From an uncultured Methanobrevibacter sp. (GTDB taxonomy: Archaea; Methanobacteriota; Methanobacteria; Methanobacteriales; Methanobacteriaceae), in assembly GCF_937898925.1 (NCBI RefSeq), contig NZ_CALDKF010000105.1:49366-113365 (forward strand): DNA of 64,000 bases, read 5' to 3'. A program made the translations under genes and the position numbers. This document shows, piece after piece, positions 10,226-18,102 of this stretch. The stretch's first letter is position 1; every line of letters starts with the position of its first letter. The notes beneath the pieces were generated by a model that was given only the letters and a program-made list of their open reading frames with translations, was not told the origin of the DNA and searched no databases.

Positions 10226-10276
10226 ATGATTAAACAGAAATCATGTTTATCATGTTTTAGGGAAGAATTATTATGA
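10226..10276 (+). CDS. Possible 16-codon leader ORF overlapping the geranylgeranyl reductase start
   Basis: A short frame MIKQKSCLSCFREELL runs from ATG 10226 to TGA 10274-10276, overlapping the ATG of the next gene in the ATGA arrangement typical of translational coupling. It contains a CxxC pair. The 14 bases GAATTATTATGATT around its start are repeated exactly around the start of the downstream gene (10218-10231 and 10265-10278). It could be a leader peptide or simply a duplicated translation start; there is no clear ribosome binding site before it. Confidence 0.25.
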   Translation: MIKQKSCLSCFREELL

Positions 10277-11460
10277 TTGAAACTGATGTATTAGTGATTG
10301 GTGCTGGACCTGCAGGCTCTTCTGCTGCAAGATTTGCAGCTAAAGGAGGAGTGGATGTAATAGTTATAGATAAAAAATCTGAAATTGGATTTCCTAAAAG
10401 ATGTGCTGAAGGGGTTTCAAAAAAGATTTTTGAAAAATTGGACCTTGAAATGGATCCTCATTGGGTCACTAATGAAATCAGCGGAGTAAGATTTGTTGCT
10501 CCTGACGGAACAGATATTTGGCTTAGTGAAGACCAAATCGATTTGCCTGATGCAGGATATGTGCTTGAGCGTAAGGTATTTGATAAGCACATGGCGGCCG
10601 TTGCTGCAAGGGAAGGAGCAGAAATCAGAATCAAGACCCAAGCAAAAGGCCTTAAAAGAGAAAAAGACGGAACATTCACTGTCACTTGCGAATCCATGGG
10701 GAAAACCTTTGATATTCATGCTAAAATCATCATTGGAGCAGATGGCCCTGAGTCCCATGTAGCTAAATGGGCAGGACTCAATGCTTATATCAAGCCTCAG
10801 CATATGGTGGCTGGCGTTCAATATGAAATGTGCAATGCTAAAATGAAAAGAAATGATTATCTTGAGTTCTATTTCGGCAGTGTAGCTCCTGGAGGATATT
10901 TCTGGCTATTCCCTAAAGGTGGAGATGTTGTAAATGCTGGCCTTGGAATAATTACAAATATGGCTGAAAAATCCGCTTACGAATACCTTGTTGATGCTGT
11001 AGACAACTGTTATGCAACCCAAGAGGCTCAAGCAGTTGAATTGAATGCTGGTGGAGATCCGGTTGGAGGGCTTGTCAAGGAAATGTACGGAGACAATATC
11101 ATGCTTGTAGGGGATGCTGCAAGTCAAGTGAATCCTCTTACCGGTGGAGGAATCACCAATGGTATGTTAGGTGGAAGATTTGCTGGTGAAGTTGCAGTGG
11201 AAGCTATAAAATCAGGTGACTGTTCCAAGAATTTCCTTAAGAAGTATGAAAAGCTCTATTTGGATGAAATGGGTGCTGAGATGCAAAAATACACTAAGGT
11301 CACTGAATATTTATGGACTTTAGATGACGATGACATCAATAAGATCGCTCATAAATTCAAGGAAATGGAATTTGAAAAGTTAACTACAACCGATATCGTA
11401 AAAGTGGTTATCAAGGCAGATCCAAAATCACTTTTAAAACTAGGTAGAATCTTTTTATAG
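10273..11460 (+). CDS. Digeranylgeranylglycerophospholipid reductase (geranylgeranyl reductase family)
   Basis: FAD-dependent reductase that saturates the geranylgeranyl chains of archaeal membrane lipids. 395 residues. N-terminal dinucleotide-binding motif DVLVIGAGPAGSSAARFAA, then FPKRCAEGVS (the PxxxCGxG-type substrate/FAD segment), IIGADGPES and the second FAD motif MLVGDAASQVNPLTGGGI. It is probably membrane-associated in function but has no membrane segment. In several archaea a ferredoxin gene lies next to this enzyme; here none does. ATG at 10273; the short upstream frame described above overlaps it. It ends in a convergent hairpin shared with cofG. Confidence 0.9.
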   Translation: MIETDVLVIGAGPAGSSAARFAAKGGVDVIVIDKKSEIGFPKRCAEGVSKKIFEKLDLEMDPHWVTNEISGVRFVAPDGTDIWLSEDQIDLPDAGYVLERKVFDKHMAAVAAREGAEIRIKTQAKGLKREKDGTFTVTCESMGKTFDIHAKIIIGADGPESHVAKWAGLNAYIKPQHMVAGVQYEMCNAKMKRNDYLEFYFGSVAPGGYFWLFPKGGDVVNAGLGIITNMAEKSAYEYLVDAVDNCYATQEAQAVELNAGGDPVGGLVKEMYGDNIMLVGDAASQVNPLTGGGITNGMLGGRFAGEVAVEAIKSGDCSKNFLKKYEKLYLDEMGAEMQKYTKVTEYLWTLDDDDINKIAHKFKEMEFEKLTTTDIVKVVIKADPKSLLKLGRIFL

Positions 11461-11474
11461 ATTAAAATTATTTG

Positions 11475-11517
11475 AAGAGATTAGATTCTTAATCTCTTAT
11501 AATTGAATATTTTTTTT
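11475..11517 (+). terminator. Hairpin plus T8 terminator between geranylgeranyl reductase and cofG
   Basis: AAGAGATTA (11475-11483) pairs with TAATCTCTT (11490-11498), followed by a run of eight T (about 11510-11517). The two flanking genes converge here. A second hairpin, GAAGAGATT (11518-11526) with AATCTCTTC (11537-11545), overlaps the last codons of cofG and shares the same stem sequence. Confidence 0.65.
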
Positions 11518-11524
11518 GAAGAGA

Positions 11525-12655
11525 TTATTTATTTTCAATCTCTTCTTGTGCTCTTTTTGTTTTTTCCAGTAAAACTGGATTTTCAATATATTTTTCATTT
11601 ATGTATTTTTCATAGATTGCCAATCTCTCTTTCAATTCGTATCCTGCATCATTGGTTAGTTTTTCTAATTTTTCAAGAGTTGGCCATGGAGATGATGGAT
11701 TTACATAATCTTCACTAAGTGGAGATACTCCTCCCCAGTCATCAGTACCGCAGAGAAGGAATATTTGGCTTGTTTCATAGTTTAAGTTTGGTGGAACTTG
11801 AACTGAAACATCTTCATCGAAAAGCAATTGTGCAGCTGCAACTGTTCTAACCATATCCAAAAGACTTGGCTCTTCATAGTTTTCCATTTCGATTCCAGGG
11901 CTAACAGTAAAGTTTTGAATGATAACCTCTTGGATGTGGCCATACTTATCACAAAGCTCTTTTATTTTAAGCAATGAATCAGCTATTTCTTCCTTTGTTT
12001 CACCGATTCCAATAAGTATTCCAGTTGTGTATGCAATATTGAGCTTTCCAGCATTTTCAATTGTTTCAAGACGTATTTTTGGATCTTTTCCAGGACTTTT
12101 CTCGTGGGCTATTGTGCTCATCAATCTTTCAGATGAGCTTTCAAGCATCATTCCCATTGAGATATTGTACTCCTTGAGCATTTTCATATCATCATATGAG
12201 AAGTTTCCTGCATTTGTATGTGGAAGAAGTTCAGTCTCTTCAACGGTCATCTTGCAGATGTCATAGATGTATTCGCACATATTATTAAAGCCTAATTTAT
12301 CCAGCTTTGCTTTAACTGCCTCTTCGGTGTCTGCATCTTCACCCATTGTAAACAATGCCTCTTTGCAGCCATATTTTTCAGCTTCCCTTAAGGTAGCCAA
12401 TACCTCTTGCCTTTCGAGCAATATGATTGCATCAGGGTCATCTGGGCTTTGCTTGAATGCACAGTATCCACAATCATTTCTGCATATCTTTGTAAGTGGA
12501 ATGAACACATTCTTAGAATATGTGACATAATTGTGCTCTCTTTTAGAGTTAGCTCGAGCCATGATTTCCAGAATGTCTTCTTTTTTGCATTCTAAAATAG
12601 CTATTAAGTCATCACGACTGAGATTTTCAAAATCAATATTGGATATATTAGACAT
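11525..12655 (-). CDS. cofG: 7,8-didemethyl-8-hydroxy-5-deazariboflavin (FO) synthase, CofG subunit
   Basis: Radical SAM enzyme that with CofH joins tyrosine and the pyrimidine-dione to form FO, the chromophore of coenzyme F420. 376 residues. The cluster motif is CRNDCGYC, cysteines 58, 62 and 65 (CxxxCxxC). Family blocks LPHTNAGNFSYDDM, GMMLESSSERLM, TTGILIGIGET and the C-terminal DDWGGVSPLSEDYVNP agree with CofG and not CofH. cofH is not in the window. It lies 62 bases downstream of the DUF2120 gene on the minus strand, probably co-transcribed. Confidence 0.93.
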   Translation of the reverse strand: MSNISNIDFENLSRDDLIAILECKKEDILEIMARANSKREHNYVTYSKNVFIPLTKICRNDCGYCAFKQSPDDPDAIILLERQEVLATLREAEKYGCKEALFTMGEDADTEEAVKAKLDKLGFNNMCEYIYDICKMTVEETELLPHTNAGNFSYDDMKMLKEYNISMGMMLESSSERLMSTIAHEKSPGKDPKIRLETIENAGKLNIAYTTGILIGIGETKEEIADSLLKIKELCDKYGHIQEVIIQNFTVSPGIEMENYEEPSLLDMVRTVAAAQLLFDEDVSVQVPPNLNYETSQIFLLCGTDDWGGVSPLSEDYVNPSSPWPTLEKLEKLTNDAGYELKERLAIYEKYINEKYIENPVLLEKTKRAQEEIENK

Positions 12656-12717
12656 TTTACACCTATTTTTGAGGATGATTCAATATTTTTTTCATTTTTA
12701 TTTTTCATTTTTATTTA

Positions 12718-13170
12718 TTATTCTTCAATCTCATCTCTTTCAGTTGCGGTTACTTCAACATACATTGGCCCGAATCCAGATTTGTCTTTCCAGATAGCAA
12801 CAAAAGTTCCTACATTAGGCATAAGGAATAGCTTGTATTCCACATGCAATCCCATAGCTTCCAATTGCTCTTTCATTTTGAGCAATCCTCCGCTGTCTGG
12901 TGCTACGCCACCATCTTCTCCATCTCTAATGTAAGAATCCACTTTCTCTACAAATTCATTACCTTCATCTGATAAGACATCAACCTCTTTAGCCTTGAGA
13001 ATATCTTCAAGCTCTCCCAATTTAGCTTCCATTTCATCAATTTCGATTGGGTCACGGCTTATTCCTCTTACGATAACAACATGTTCCCCATGAAATGCAG
13101 GTCTGGAACCTTTAAATGCATTGAAATGTCCTATAATTTTCCCTGTAGTTTTTAATAATACGTCTGACAT
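12718..13170 (-). CDS. DUF2120-like methanogen protein
   Basis: 150-residue soluble acidic protein that looks like the methanogen-restricted DUF2120 family (assignment from memory of the pattern, not a search). Recognisable stretches are GKIIGHFNAFKGSRPA near the N-terminus, VVIVRGISRDPIEI, EVDVLSDEGNEF and WKDKSGFGPMYVEVTA at the C-terminus. No catalytic motif, metal site or membrane segment is evident and the function is unknown. It lies directly upstream of cofG on the same strand; this conserved neighbour may hint at a link to F420 but that is inference. Confidence 0.6.
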   Translation of the reverse strand: MSDVLLKTTGKIIGHFNAFKGSRPAFHGEHVVIVRGISRDPIEIDEMEAKLGELEDILKAKEVDVLSDEGNEFVEKVDSYIRDGEDGGVAPDSGGLLKMKEQLEAMGLHVEYKLFLMPNVGTFVAIWKDKSGFGPMYVEVTATERDEIEE

Positions 13171-13454
13171 AAAATCACTTTATTATTCAAAATATTTTAT
13201 TTAATAACTTTTTAATTATTTTTATAAAAAATATATAGTTATTTTTAATTTAGATAGTATATAAATTTTACAAAATAGGATTGTGTTTTCAAATGAAATT
13301 GATTTCATAAGAATTATATAAAAAAAGATATAAACTAAACATAGAAAGCATATTTGCTAAAAATTATATTAGTTTTCAAAATTAATTTGAATTTTCTTAT
13401 ATAATGACATTTTTACAGACGATTTTACTAATTTTATTCAATTAAAGTGATTCT
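13171..13454. promoter_or_regulatory. Divergent promoter region
   Basis: Upstream of the minus-strand DUF2120/cofG pair and the plus-strand symporter. A plus-strand TATA-like TTATATAAT is visible at about 13397-13405, some 50 bases before the symporter start. No other structure seen. Confidence 0.4.
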
Positions 13455-14921
13455 ATGAATAAACATTCAGGATGGGGCTCAAAGCTAACATTTGTATTTG
13501 CAATGATGGGTGCTACAATAGGTATTGGAAATATTTGGCGTTTTAGTTATGTATTTTACAATAATGGTGGAGGATCCTTTTTCATTCCATATTTCATTGC
13601 AATTGTTGTAATGGGAATTCCATTTTTAATTTTAGAATACGGATTGGGATTCAAATTTAAAGAGAGCTTTTCAAAGCTTTTGCATGATATCAATCCAAAA
13701 TTTGAGATAATCGCTTGGATGTTAGTAATATTTGTTTTCATCATAGCAATTTATTATATGGTTATTCTAAGCTGGGATTTCATATATTTCCTGAATAGTT
13801 TTACATTTGGATGGGGAACTTATCCATCCAGCTTTTTCACATCAAGCGTCGGAGGATCTTCTGATTTGATGGGTATAGGATCTATAATATTGCCTACCTT
13901 TTTCGGATGTATAATATTATGGGCTTTATTTTGGTTTGTTTCAAACAATGATGTTGATAAGGGTATTGGTTTGATATCAAAGATTTTAATGCCCTTGCTT
14001 TTCATTATAATGTCAGTGATTCTTCTTTACTCATTAACCTTGCCAGGATTCGATTTAGGGTTGAAAACCTTGTTTACTCCAAACTGGAATATGCTTTTTG
14101 ACATAAATATCTGGCTTGCAGCATTTGCTCAAATAGTGTTCTCTTTAAGTATGGGGGAAGCTATTGCCTATACATATGCATCTTACTTATCTGAAGAAAC
14201 AAGATTGATTGACAATGTGCTTATGGTAGTTGTAGCCAATTCCATTTATGAAATATTTGTAGGATTGGGGATATTTTCCATTTTAGGGTACATGTCTGTA
14301 ACACATTCAATTCCTATAACTGAACTGATCACTGAAGGGACAAGCCTAATCTTTGTTGTTCTTCCGGAAATTTTTGAGGTAATGGGGCCTGTTGGAAGAA
14401 TCATGGCACCATTGCTGTTCTTATCAGTATTATTTGCCGGTTTCACTTCATCATTGGCATTAGTTGAACCATTATTGTCCTCCCTTTGTGAAAAACTTGG
14501 CTGGTCTCGTAAAAAAGGAGTTACTGTTTTAGTTATCATAGCATGTTTCGGATCATTGCTATTTTCAACAGGAATTAGCAGTTATTTAGTTGAAGTAACT
14601 GATACTTTTGTCAATGAATTCGGATTTTTGATTTTAATAGCATTGCAGGCAATAATATTTACTTGGTATTTTGATATAGATGAAATAATTCCTGTTTTAA
14701 ATAAGAATTCCTCTATTAAAGTTGGGAAAAAATGGAAATTCACCCTTAAGTATATTCTTCCATTAATGTTGATTATTATGTGGATTATTGGTGTAGCTCA
14801 ATTGATCTATGAAGTGGATTTATTTAAGTTAGGAATATATCTTTTGATTTCTGTGATTGTATTAGGATTTTCAATATTTTTCGTTAAGGTTAGACCTAAT
14901 GGTCAAGATTCTAAAGAATAA
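13455..14921 (+). CDS. Sodium-dependent transporter, NSS (SLC6/LeuT-like) family
   Basis: Membrane symporter of 488 residues with about 11-12 hydrophobic segments and no soluble domain. The N-terminal signature WGSKLTFVFAMMGATIGIGN followed by IWRFSYVFYNNGGGSFFIPY is the first transmembrane segment and sodium site of the neurotransmitter:sodium symporter family. The substrate is likely an amino acid, but the sequence does not tell which. It stands alone between a divergent promoter region and a small zinc-ribbon gene about 107 bases downstream. Rumen and gut methanogens often import amino acids, which fits. Confidence 0.88.
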   Translation: MNKHSGWGSKLTFVFAMMGATIGIGNIWRFSYVFYNNGGGSFFIPYFIAIVVMGIPFLILEYGLGFKFKESFSKLLHDINPKFEIIAWMLVIFVFIIAIYYMVILSWDFIYFLNSFTFGWGTYPSSFFTSSVGGSSDLMGIGSIILPTFFGCIILWALFWFVSNNDVDKGIGLISKILMPLLFIIMSVILLYSLTLPGFDLGLKTLFTPNWNMLFDINIWLAAFAQIVFSLSMGEAIAYTYASYLSEETRLIDNVLMVVVANSIYEIFVGLGIFSILGYMSVTHSIPITELITEGTSLIFVVLPEIFEVMGPVGRIMAPLLFLSVLFAGFTSSLALVEPLLSSLCEKLGWSRKKGVTVLVIIACFGSLLFSTGISSYLVEVTDTFVNEFGFLILIALQAIIFTWYFDIDEIIPVLNKNSSIKVGKKWKFTLKYILPLMLIIMWIIGVAQLIYEVDLFKLGIYLLISVIVLGFSIFFVKVRPNGQDSKE

Positions 14922-15028
14922 TAATCATGATTATTTTCATTAAAAATAGTTTTTAAAATGATCTATCAAAAATTATATTAGCACTAATTTTCATAATATA
15001 TTTATTAATTTGTTTTGGAAATGATATT

Positions 15029-15301
15029 ATGGAAAATTTTGAAAATCAAAAATTCTGTCAATCTTGCGCTATGCCTATGACTGAAGAGCTTTTTGGAACC
15101 AATGCAGATGGATCAAAAAATGAAGATTACTGCATATACTGCTTTAAAGATGGTGAATTCACTTCTGACATGACTATGGAAGAGATGATAGCTTTCTGTA
15201 GTGAAAAGATGGTTGAAGTTCATCCGGAAATGAATATTGATGAAGCTTCAAAAATGATGAGTGAGGTATTTCCTCAATTGAAAAGATGGGCAAAGGATTA
15301 A
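15029..15301 (+). CDS. Small putative zinc-ribbon protein
   Basis: 90-residue protein beginning with a zinc-ribbon-like module: CQSCAMPM (residues 9-12 region) and YCIYCFKDGEF, giving two CxxC pairs about 25 residues apart, followed by a helical tail rich in Met and Glu. This pattern resembles the 'putative zinc ribbon' family (PF12674) found in bacteria and methanogens; function unknown. The N-terminal C-x-S-C-A-M-P is the hallmark of that family. Start ATG 15029 follows an AT-rich region with a weak ribosome binding site. Confidence 0.72.
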   Translation: MENFENQKFCQSCAMPMTEELFGTNADGSKNEDYCIYCFKDGEFTSDMTMEEMIAFCSEKMVEVHPEMNIDEASKMMSEVFPQLKRWAKD

Positions 15302-15330
15302 ATTGTTTAATTTAATCCAATCCAAACTGT

Positions 15331-15477
15331 TTATCCAAAATATATGCTGTTTGGATATTTCTTTTGGATTTCATTAACAAGTTCAGCTTCTTCTGATCTA
15401 GCAAATTTTAAAGAGATATATGCTATTGCGAATGAGCTTAAAATTGATACTAAACTTAAAAATAAAATTGTGTTCAT
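15331..15477 (-). CDS. Small single-span membrane protein (48 residues)
   Basis: Starts at the ATG 15475-15477 just after a good GGAGG ribosome binding site (complement of about 15483-15489), giving 48 residues; the longer frame to 15567 is not supported by a ribosome binding site. The first 25 residues form one hydrophobic helix (TILFLSLVSILSSFAIAYIS) and the rest is a short charged tail, KFARSEEAELVNEIQKKYPN. It is unrecognised. Two short dyads flank its likely TATA box and are listed separately. Confidence 0.55.
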   Translation of the reverse strand: MNTILFLSLVSILSSFAIAYISLKFARSEEAELVNEIQKKYPNSIYFG

Positions 15478-15504
15478 AATTTTTCCTCCAATTTTTAGAT
15501 TATA

Positions 15505-15571
15505 AGTAATTCTGCTTACTCTTTTATCTATTAAAAGAATTATATAAAGTCTTTCGAATGTAAGCACTTAC
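15505..15571 (-). promoter_or_regulatory. Promoter with two flanking dyads for the small membrane protein
   Basis: On the minus strand a TATA-like TTTATATAA lies at about 15541-15549. GTAAG-CA-CTTAC (15560-15571) sits just upstream and AGTAA-TTCTGC-TTACT (15505-15520) just downstream. Both dyads have arms built on GTAA/TTAC, so they could be paired operator sites around the promoter. Confidence 0.35.
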
Positions 15572-15861
15572 TTGCATCGTTAAATTATTAAAATAAGGGG
15601 AAAAAGTTATTTTTAGTAAAATTAGTTTAAAAATTATTTTAATAAAATTATTTTAATAAATTTTTTATAATTAAATTATTTTAAAAAATTAATTTAATAA
15701 ACCTTATATTGACTAGGCCTATTAAATAGTAAAAATAGTTCTTATTTTTATTATTATCTGATTTTAGATATATTAAAGCAAATAAGCAATATTTGCATCT
15801 GTGTTTAAAAAGAAAAAATAAAAGTTTAAAATTAAGCAATAGGCTTAATAGAAACTTCTTA
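15572..15861. other. AT-rich spacer
   Basis: Region between the small membrane protein promoter and the 3' end of mptA. Only A/T runs seen; no gene, repeat or stable hairpin identified. Confidence 0.4.
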
Positions 15862-16800
15862 TTATAAATTAAGTTCTTCTTTAAGAGAACCTAAAGTAGA
15901 AACTTTTTCTGCATAAGCATTGTGTCTGTGAATACTTTCATGGTTTTCTTGTCTTGTAGTGATTAAAGTGTCATCAGGCAAGTATGAAAATTCCTCAAGG
16001 ATCTTTTCATTCATTGTTCTTACACAATCCTCTACAAATACAGGATTCTTATGAGCATTCATAACAACTGCATTTTCATCAGGACGTTTCAAAAGCTCTG
16101 AAATAGGGGAACTCATGGATGATTCAATGATTTCAATCAATTTTTCACCATCGATGTATTCCTTTTCAGGAACTTCTATTAAGATGGTTCCTACTCCTCT
16201 TTGGTTGTGAGAAGCGAAAGTTACAGTGTCCAATACTTTTTCACATGTTTCTTCATCTAAGAATTTTAATAAGTTGCTTTTATCTACTTCTCTTACAGAT
16301 TCCTGTGCACATGGACAGACAGTCATTCCAACAACTTCAGCACCAATAGCTTTTCTAATGGTGATGGTTCCATCATCTTCACGGATGCCAACAGCATTAG
16401 CTATTAATTTAGCCATTTCTTGGGATCTATTGTCTGTTACTGGGGACTCTTTCATGAACATGTAGTCACTAACCATGTTCACTTCAACACGTTTAGCGTA
16501 TTCATGCTTTTCAAGCATCCTATTTACGATATCTGCACAGAGTGATTCAACACCATCGGATGCACCTTTAGCAACTTCATCAACAACTTCACTGATAGCT
16601 TCAGGAGTTCTAGACATATGTGTACCTTTTTGAGTGCTTGGCAAATCTACAAAAGCATCAAAAGTAGGTAATAATATGATTGGTCTTTTTTCTTTTCTTT
16701 TAAGAGTTAAAAGTTTTTTGACGCCAGTAACACCTACTCTACTTAAGTGAATAGGGATACGTGGTTCATCATCTTGTGTGTCTGGGAGACAAACTACCAT
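15862..16800 (-). CDS. mptA: GTP cyclohydrolase MptA (archaeal Fe(II)-dependent, FolE2 family)
   Basis: First committed enzyme of the methanopterin pathway: converts GTP to 7,8-dihydroneopterin 2',3'-cyclic phosphate, in the cytoplasm. 312 residues. The family signatures are the N-terminal LPDTQDDEPRIPIHLSRVGVTGVKK, GTHMSRTPEAI, the metal-site segment VGMTVCPCAQE and FASHNQRG, then HKNPVFVEDCVR near the C-terminus. Start ATG at 16800 with AGAAGGT upstream. It stands alone; the next gene on the strand, upstream, is the Lrp regulator about 440 bases away. Confidence 0.93.
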   Translation of the reverse strand: MVVCLPDTQDDEPRIPIHLSRVGVTGVKKLLTLKRKEKRPIILLPTFDAFVDLPSTQKGTHMSRTPEAISEVVDEVAKGASDGVESLCADIVNRMLEKHEYAKRVEVNMVSDYMFMKESPVTDNRSQEMAKLIANAVGIREDDGTITIRKAIGAEVVGMTVCPCAQESVREVDKSNLLKFLDEETCEKVLDTVTFASHNQRGVGTILIEVPEKEYIDGEKLIEIIESSMSSPISELLKRPDENAVVMNAHKNPVFVEDCVRTMNEKILEEFSYLPDDTLITTRQENHESIHRHNAYAEKVSTLGSLKEELNL

Positions 16801-17237
16801 TTTTGTTTACCTTCTTTTAGTTATTAAAAATAAATATTATTTTTTTATTACAACAATTTTTACAATTAATCATTGTTTTTTAATTTTTATAATAAAATAA
16901 ATAGACTTTATTTTCTATATTTAAAATAATATTATTGTATGTTTATATATTTTTTGTATAAATGTTTAATATAATTTTCTATATTAAATTATTTTTTAAG
17001 GGTATTTTATTGATTTGTTTATGAAATAGTGTAGGAATGGTGTAGGAATAATGTAAGAATAGCATATAAATAGAATAGAAATAGTATGAAAATTATAAAA
17101 AAAGATTAAAAATAGAAATTTTTAAAGGGGTTAAATAAAGGGGTAATAATAATTAAAATAATTTTATAATTATTGAAAGGGGTTTAATTATAAAAATTAT
17201 TTAATTACTATTATCAATTTTAAAAATTAACTTAAAG
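16801..17237. other. mptA upstream region with repeated AGGGGT strings
   Basis: No gene seen. Upstream of mptA and downstream of the Lrp gene (both minus strand). It contains loose repeats of a GTAGGAAT-like unit (about 17031-17085) and three copies of AAAGGGGT (near 17124, 17138 and 17176), two of them in a frame of TAATTATAA-type sequence. Their role is unknown. Confidence 0.4.
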
Positions 17238-17717
17238 CTAGAGGATATTAGCAGATCCAATATCTTCTTTTACTATGTTAAGCACAGTTTGTGTAATTGT
17301 TTTTTCAATACAGCCTGATTTAAGCAATTCTTTAAGGAATTTGTCTAATTCATCGGTATCTTTAAATTTAGCAATTACAATAGCGTCATATTGACCGGTA
17401 ACGTCATAAAGTCCAACAACATTTTTGTTGTTTGAGATTTCAGCTTCCCAAGCTTCCAATTCTTGACCTTTAACATTAACGCCAATAATGCTTGTAAGCG
17501 CATAACCTAATTTTTTATGGTTTAATACAGGTGCGAATTTTTCTATTACACCAGATTTAAGCATTTTATCGATACGATTGTGTACAGTTCCTACAGAAAT
17601 TCCTAAATCACGTGATATTTGTCTGTATGAAATTCTAACATCATCATTGATGATTTTTAGAATTTTAATATCAGTTTCGTCCAATTTGATTATTTCATCG
17701 TTCTTTTTTGCACACAT
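17238..17717 (-). CDS. Lrp/AsnC-family transcriptional regulator
   Basis: 159-residue DNA-binding regulator. The N-terminal winged helix-turn-helix runs from LDETDIKILKIINDDVRISY through QISRDLGISVGTVHNRIDKM; the C-terminal half is an effector-binding RAM domain with GLYDVTGQYDAIVIAKFKDTDELDKF. Effectors are usually amino acids. A GTG at 17726 would add three codons, but I prefer the ATG at 17717, for which AAGTGA serves as ribosome binding site. Two identical palindromes upstream (see separate entry) suggest it binds its own promoter. It does not neighbour an obvious target operon. Confidence 0.9.
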   Translation of the reverse strand: MCAKKNDEIIKLDETDIKILKIINDDVRISYRQISRDLGISVGTVHNRIDKMLKSGVIEKFAPVLNHKKLGYALTSIIGVNVKGQELEAWEAEISNNKNVVGLYDVTGQYDAIVIAKFKDTDELDKFLKELLKSGCIEKTITQTVLNIVKEDIGSANIL

Positions 17718-17744
17718 GATTTTCACTTTTTTTAATTTTTCCTC

Positions 17745-17784
17745 AATTGCAATTTTTTAAGGGGGTTTTTTAAATCATTGCAAT
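17745..17784 (-). promoter_or_regulatory. Paired ATTGCAAT palindromes upstream of the Lrp gene
   Basis: ATTGCAAT occurs at 17746-17753 (inside the longer palindrome AATTGCAATT, 17745-17754) and again at 17777-17784. The centres are 31 bases apart, about three turns of DNA. A minus-strand TATA-like TTAATATAA lies near 17808-17816, so the sites would overlap the transcription start and the early leader, a usual position for autorepression by archaeal Lrp proteins. Confidence 0.5.
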
Positions 17785-18102
17785 TTAGGGGTCGTGTTAA
17801 ATTGTTTATATTAAGTACAACAATTATTATTATGTCATAATTTATATATAAAACTTTTCTTATTTTTCTTATTTTTTTCTAATTTTTGATAAATTTAATT
17901 ATTATTTGATTATTTTATTTGATATTAAATATTTTTAAATTAAATTTTATTTAAAATATTTAAAGTATATTTTACTAATTCTTTGTTCTTAATTTTTAAT
18001 TTTAGAATGTTTATTTTAATATAATCGCCTAATCTTCAATTAAATCAATTTTAAGCCACTATCCTTATCTAAAATACTTAATTAAGTATAGTTTGCATTT
18101 TT
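17785..18102. other. Lrp promoter and AT-rich spacer
   Basis: Holds the probable TATA box of the Lrp gene (near 17808-17816, minus strand) and then plain AT-rich sequence up to the 3' end of trm1. No gene or repeat seen. Confidence 0.4.
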
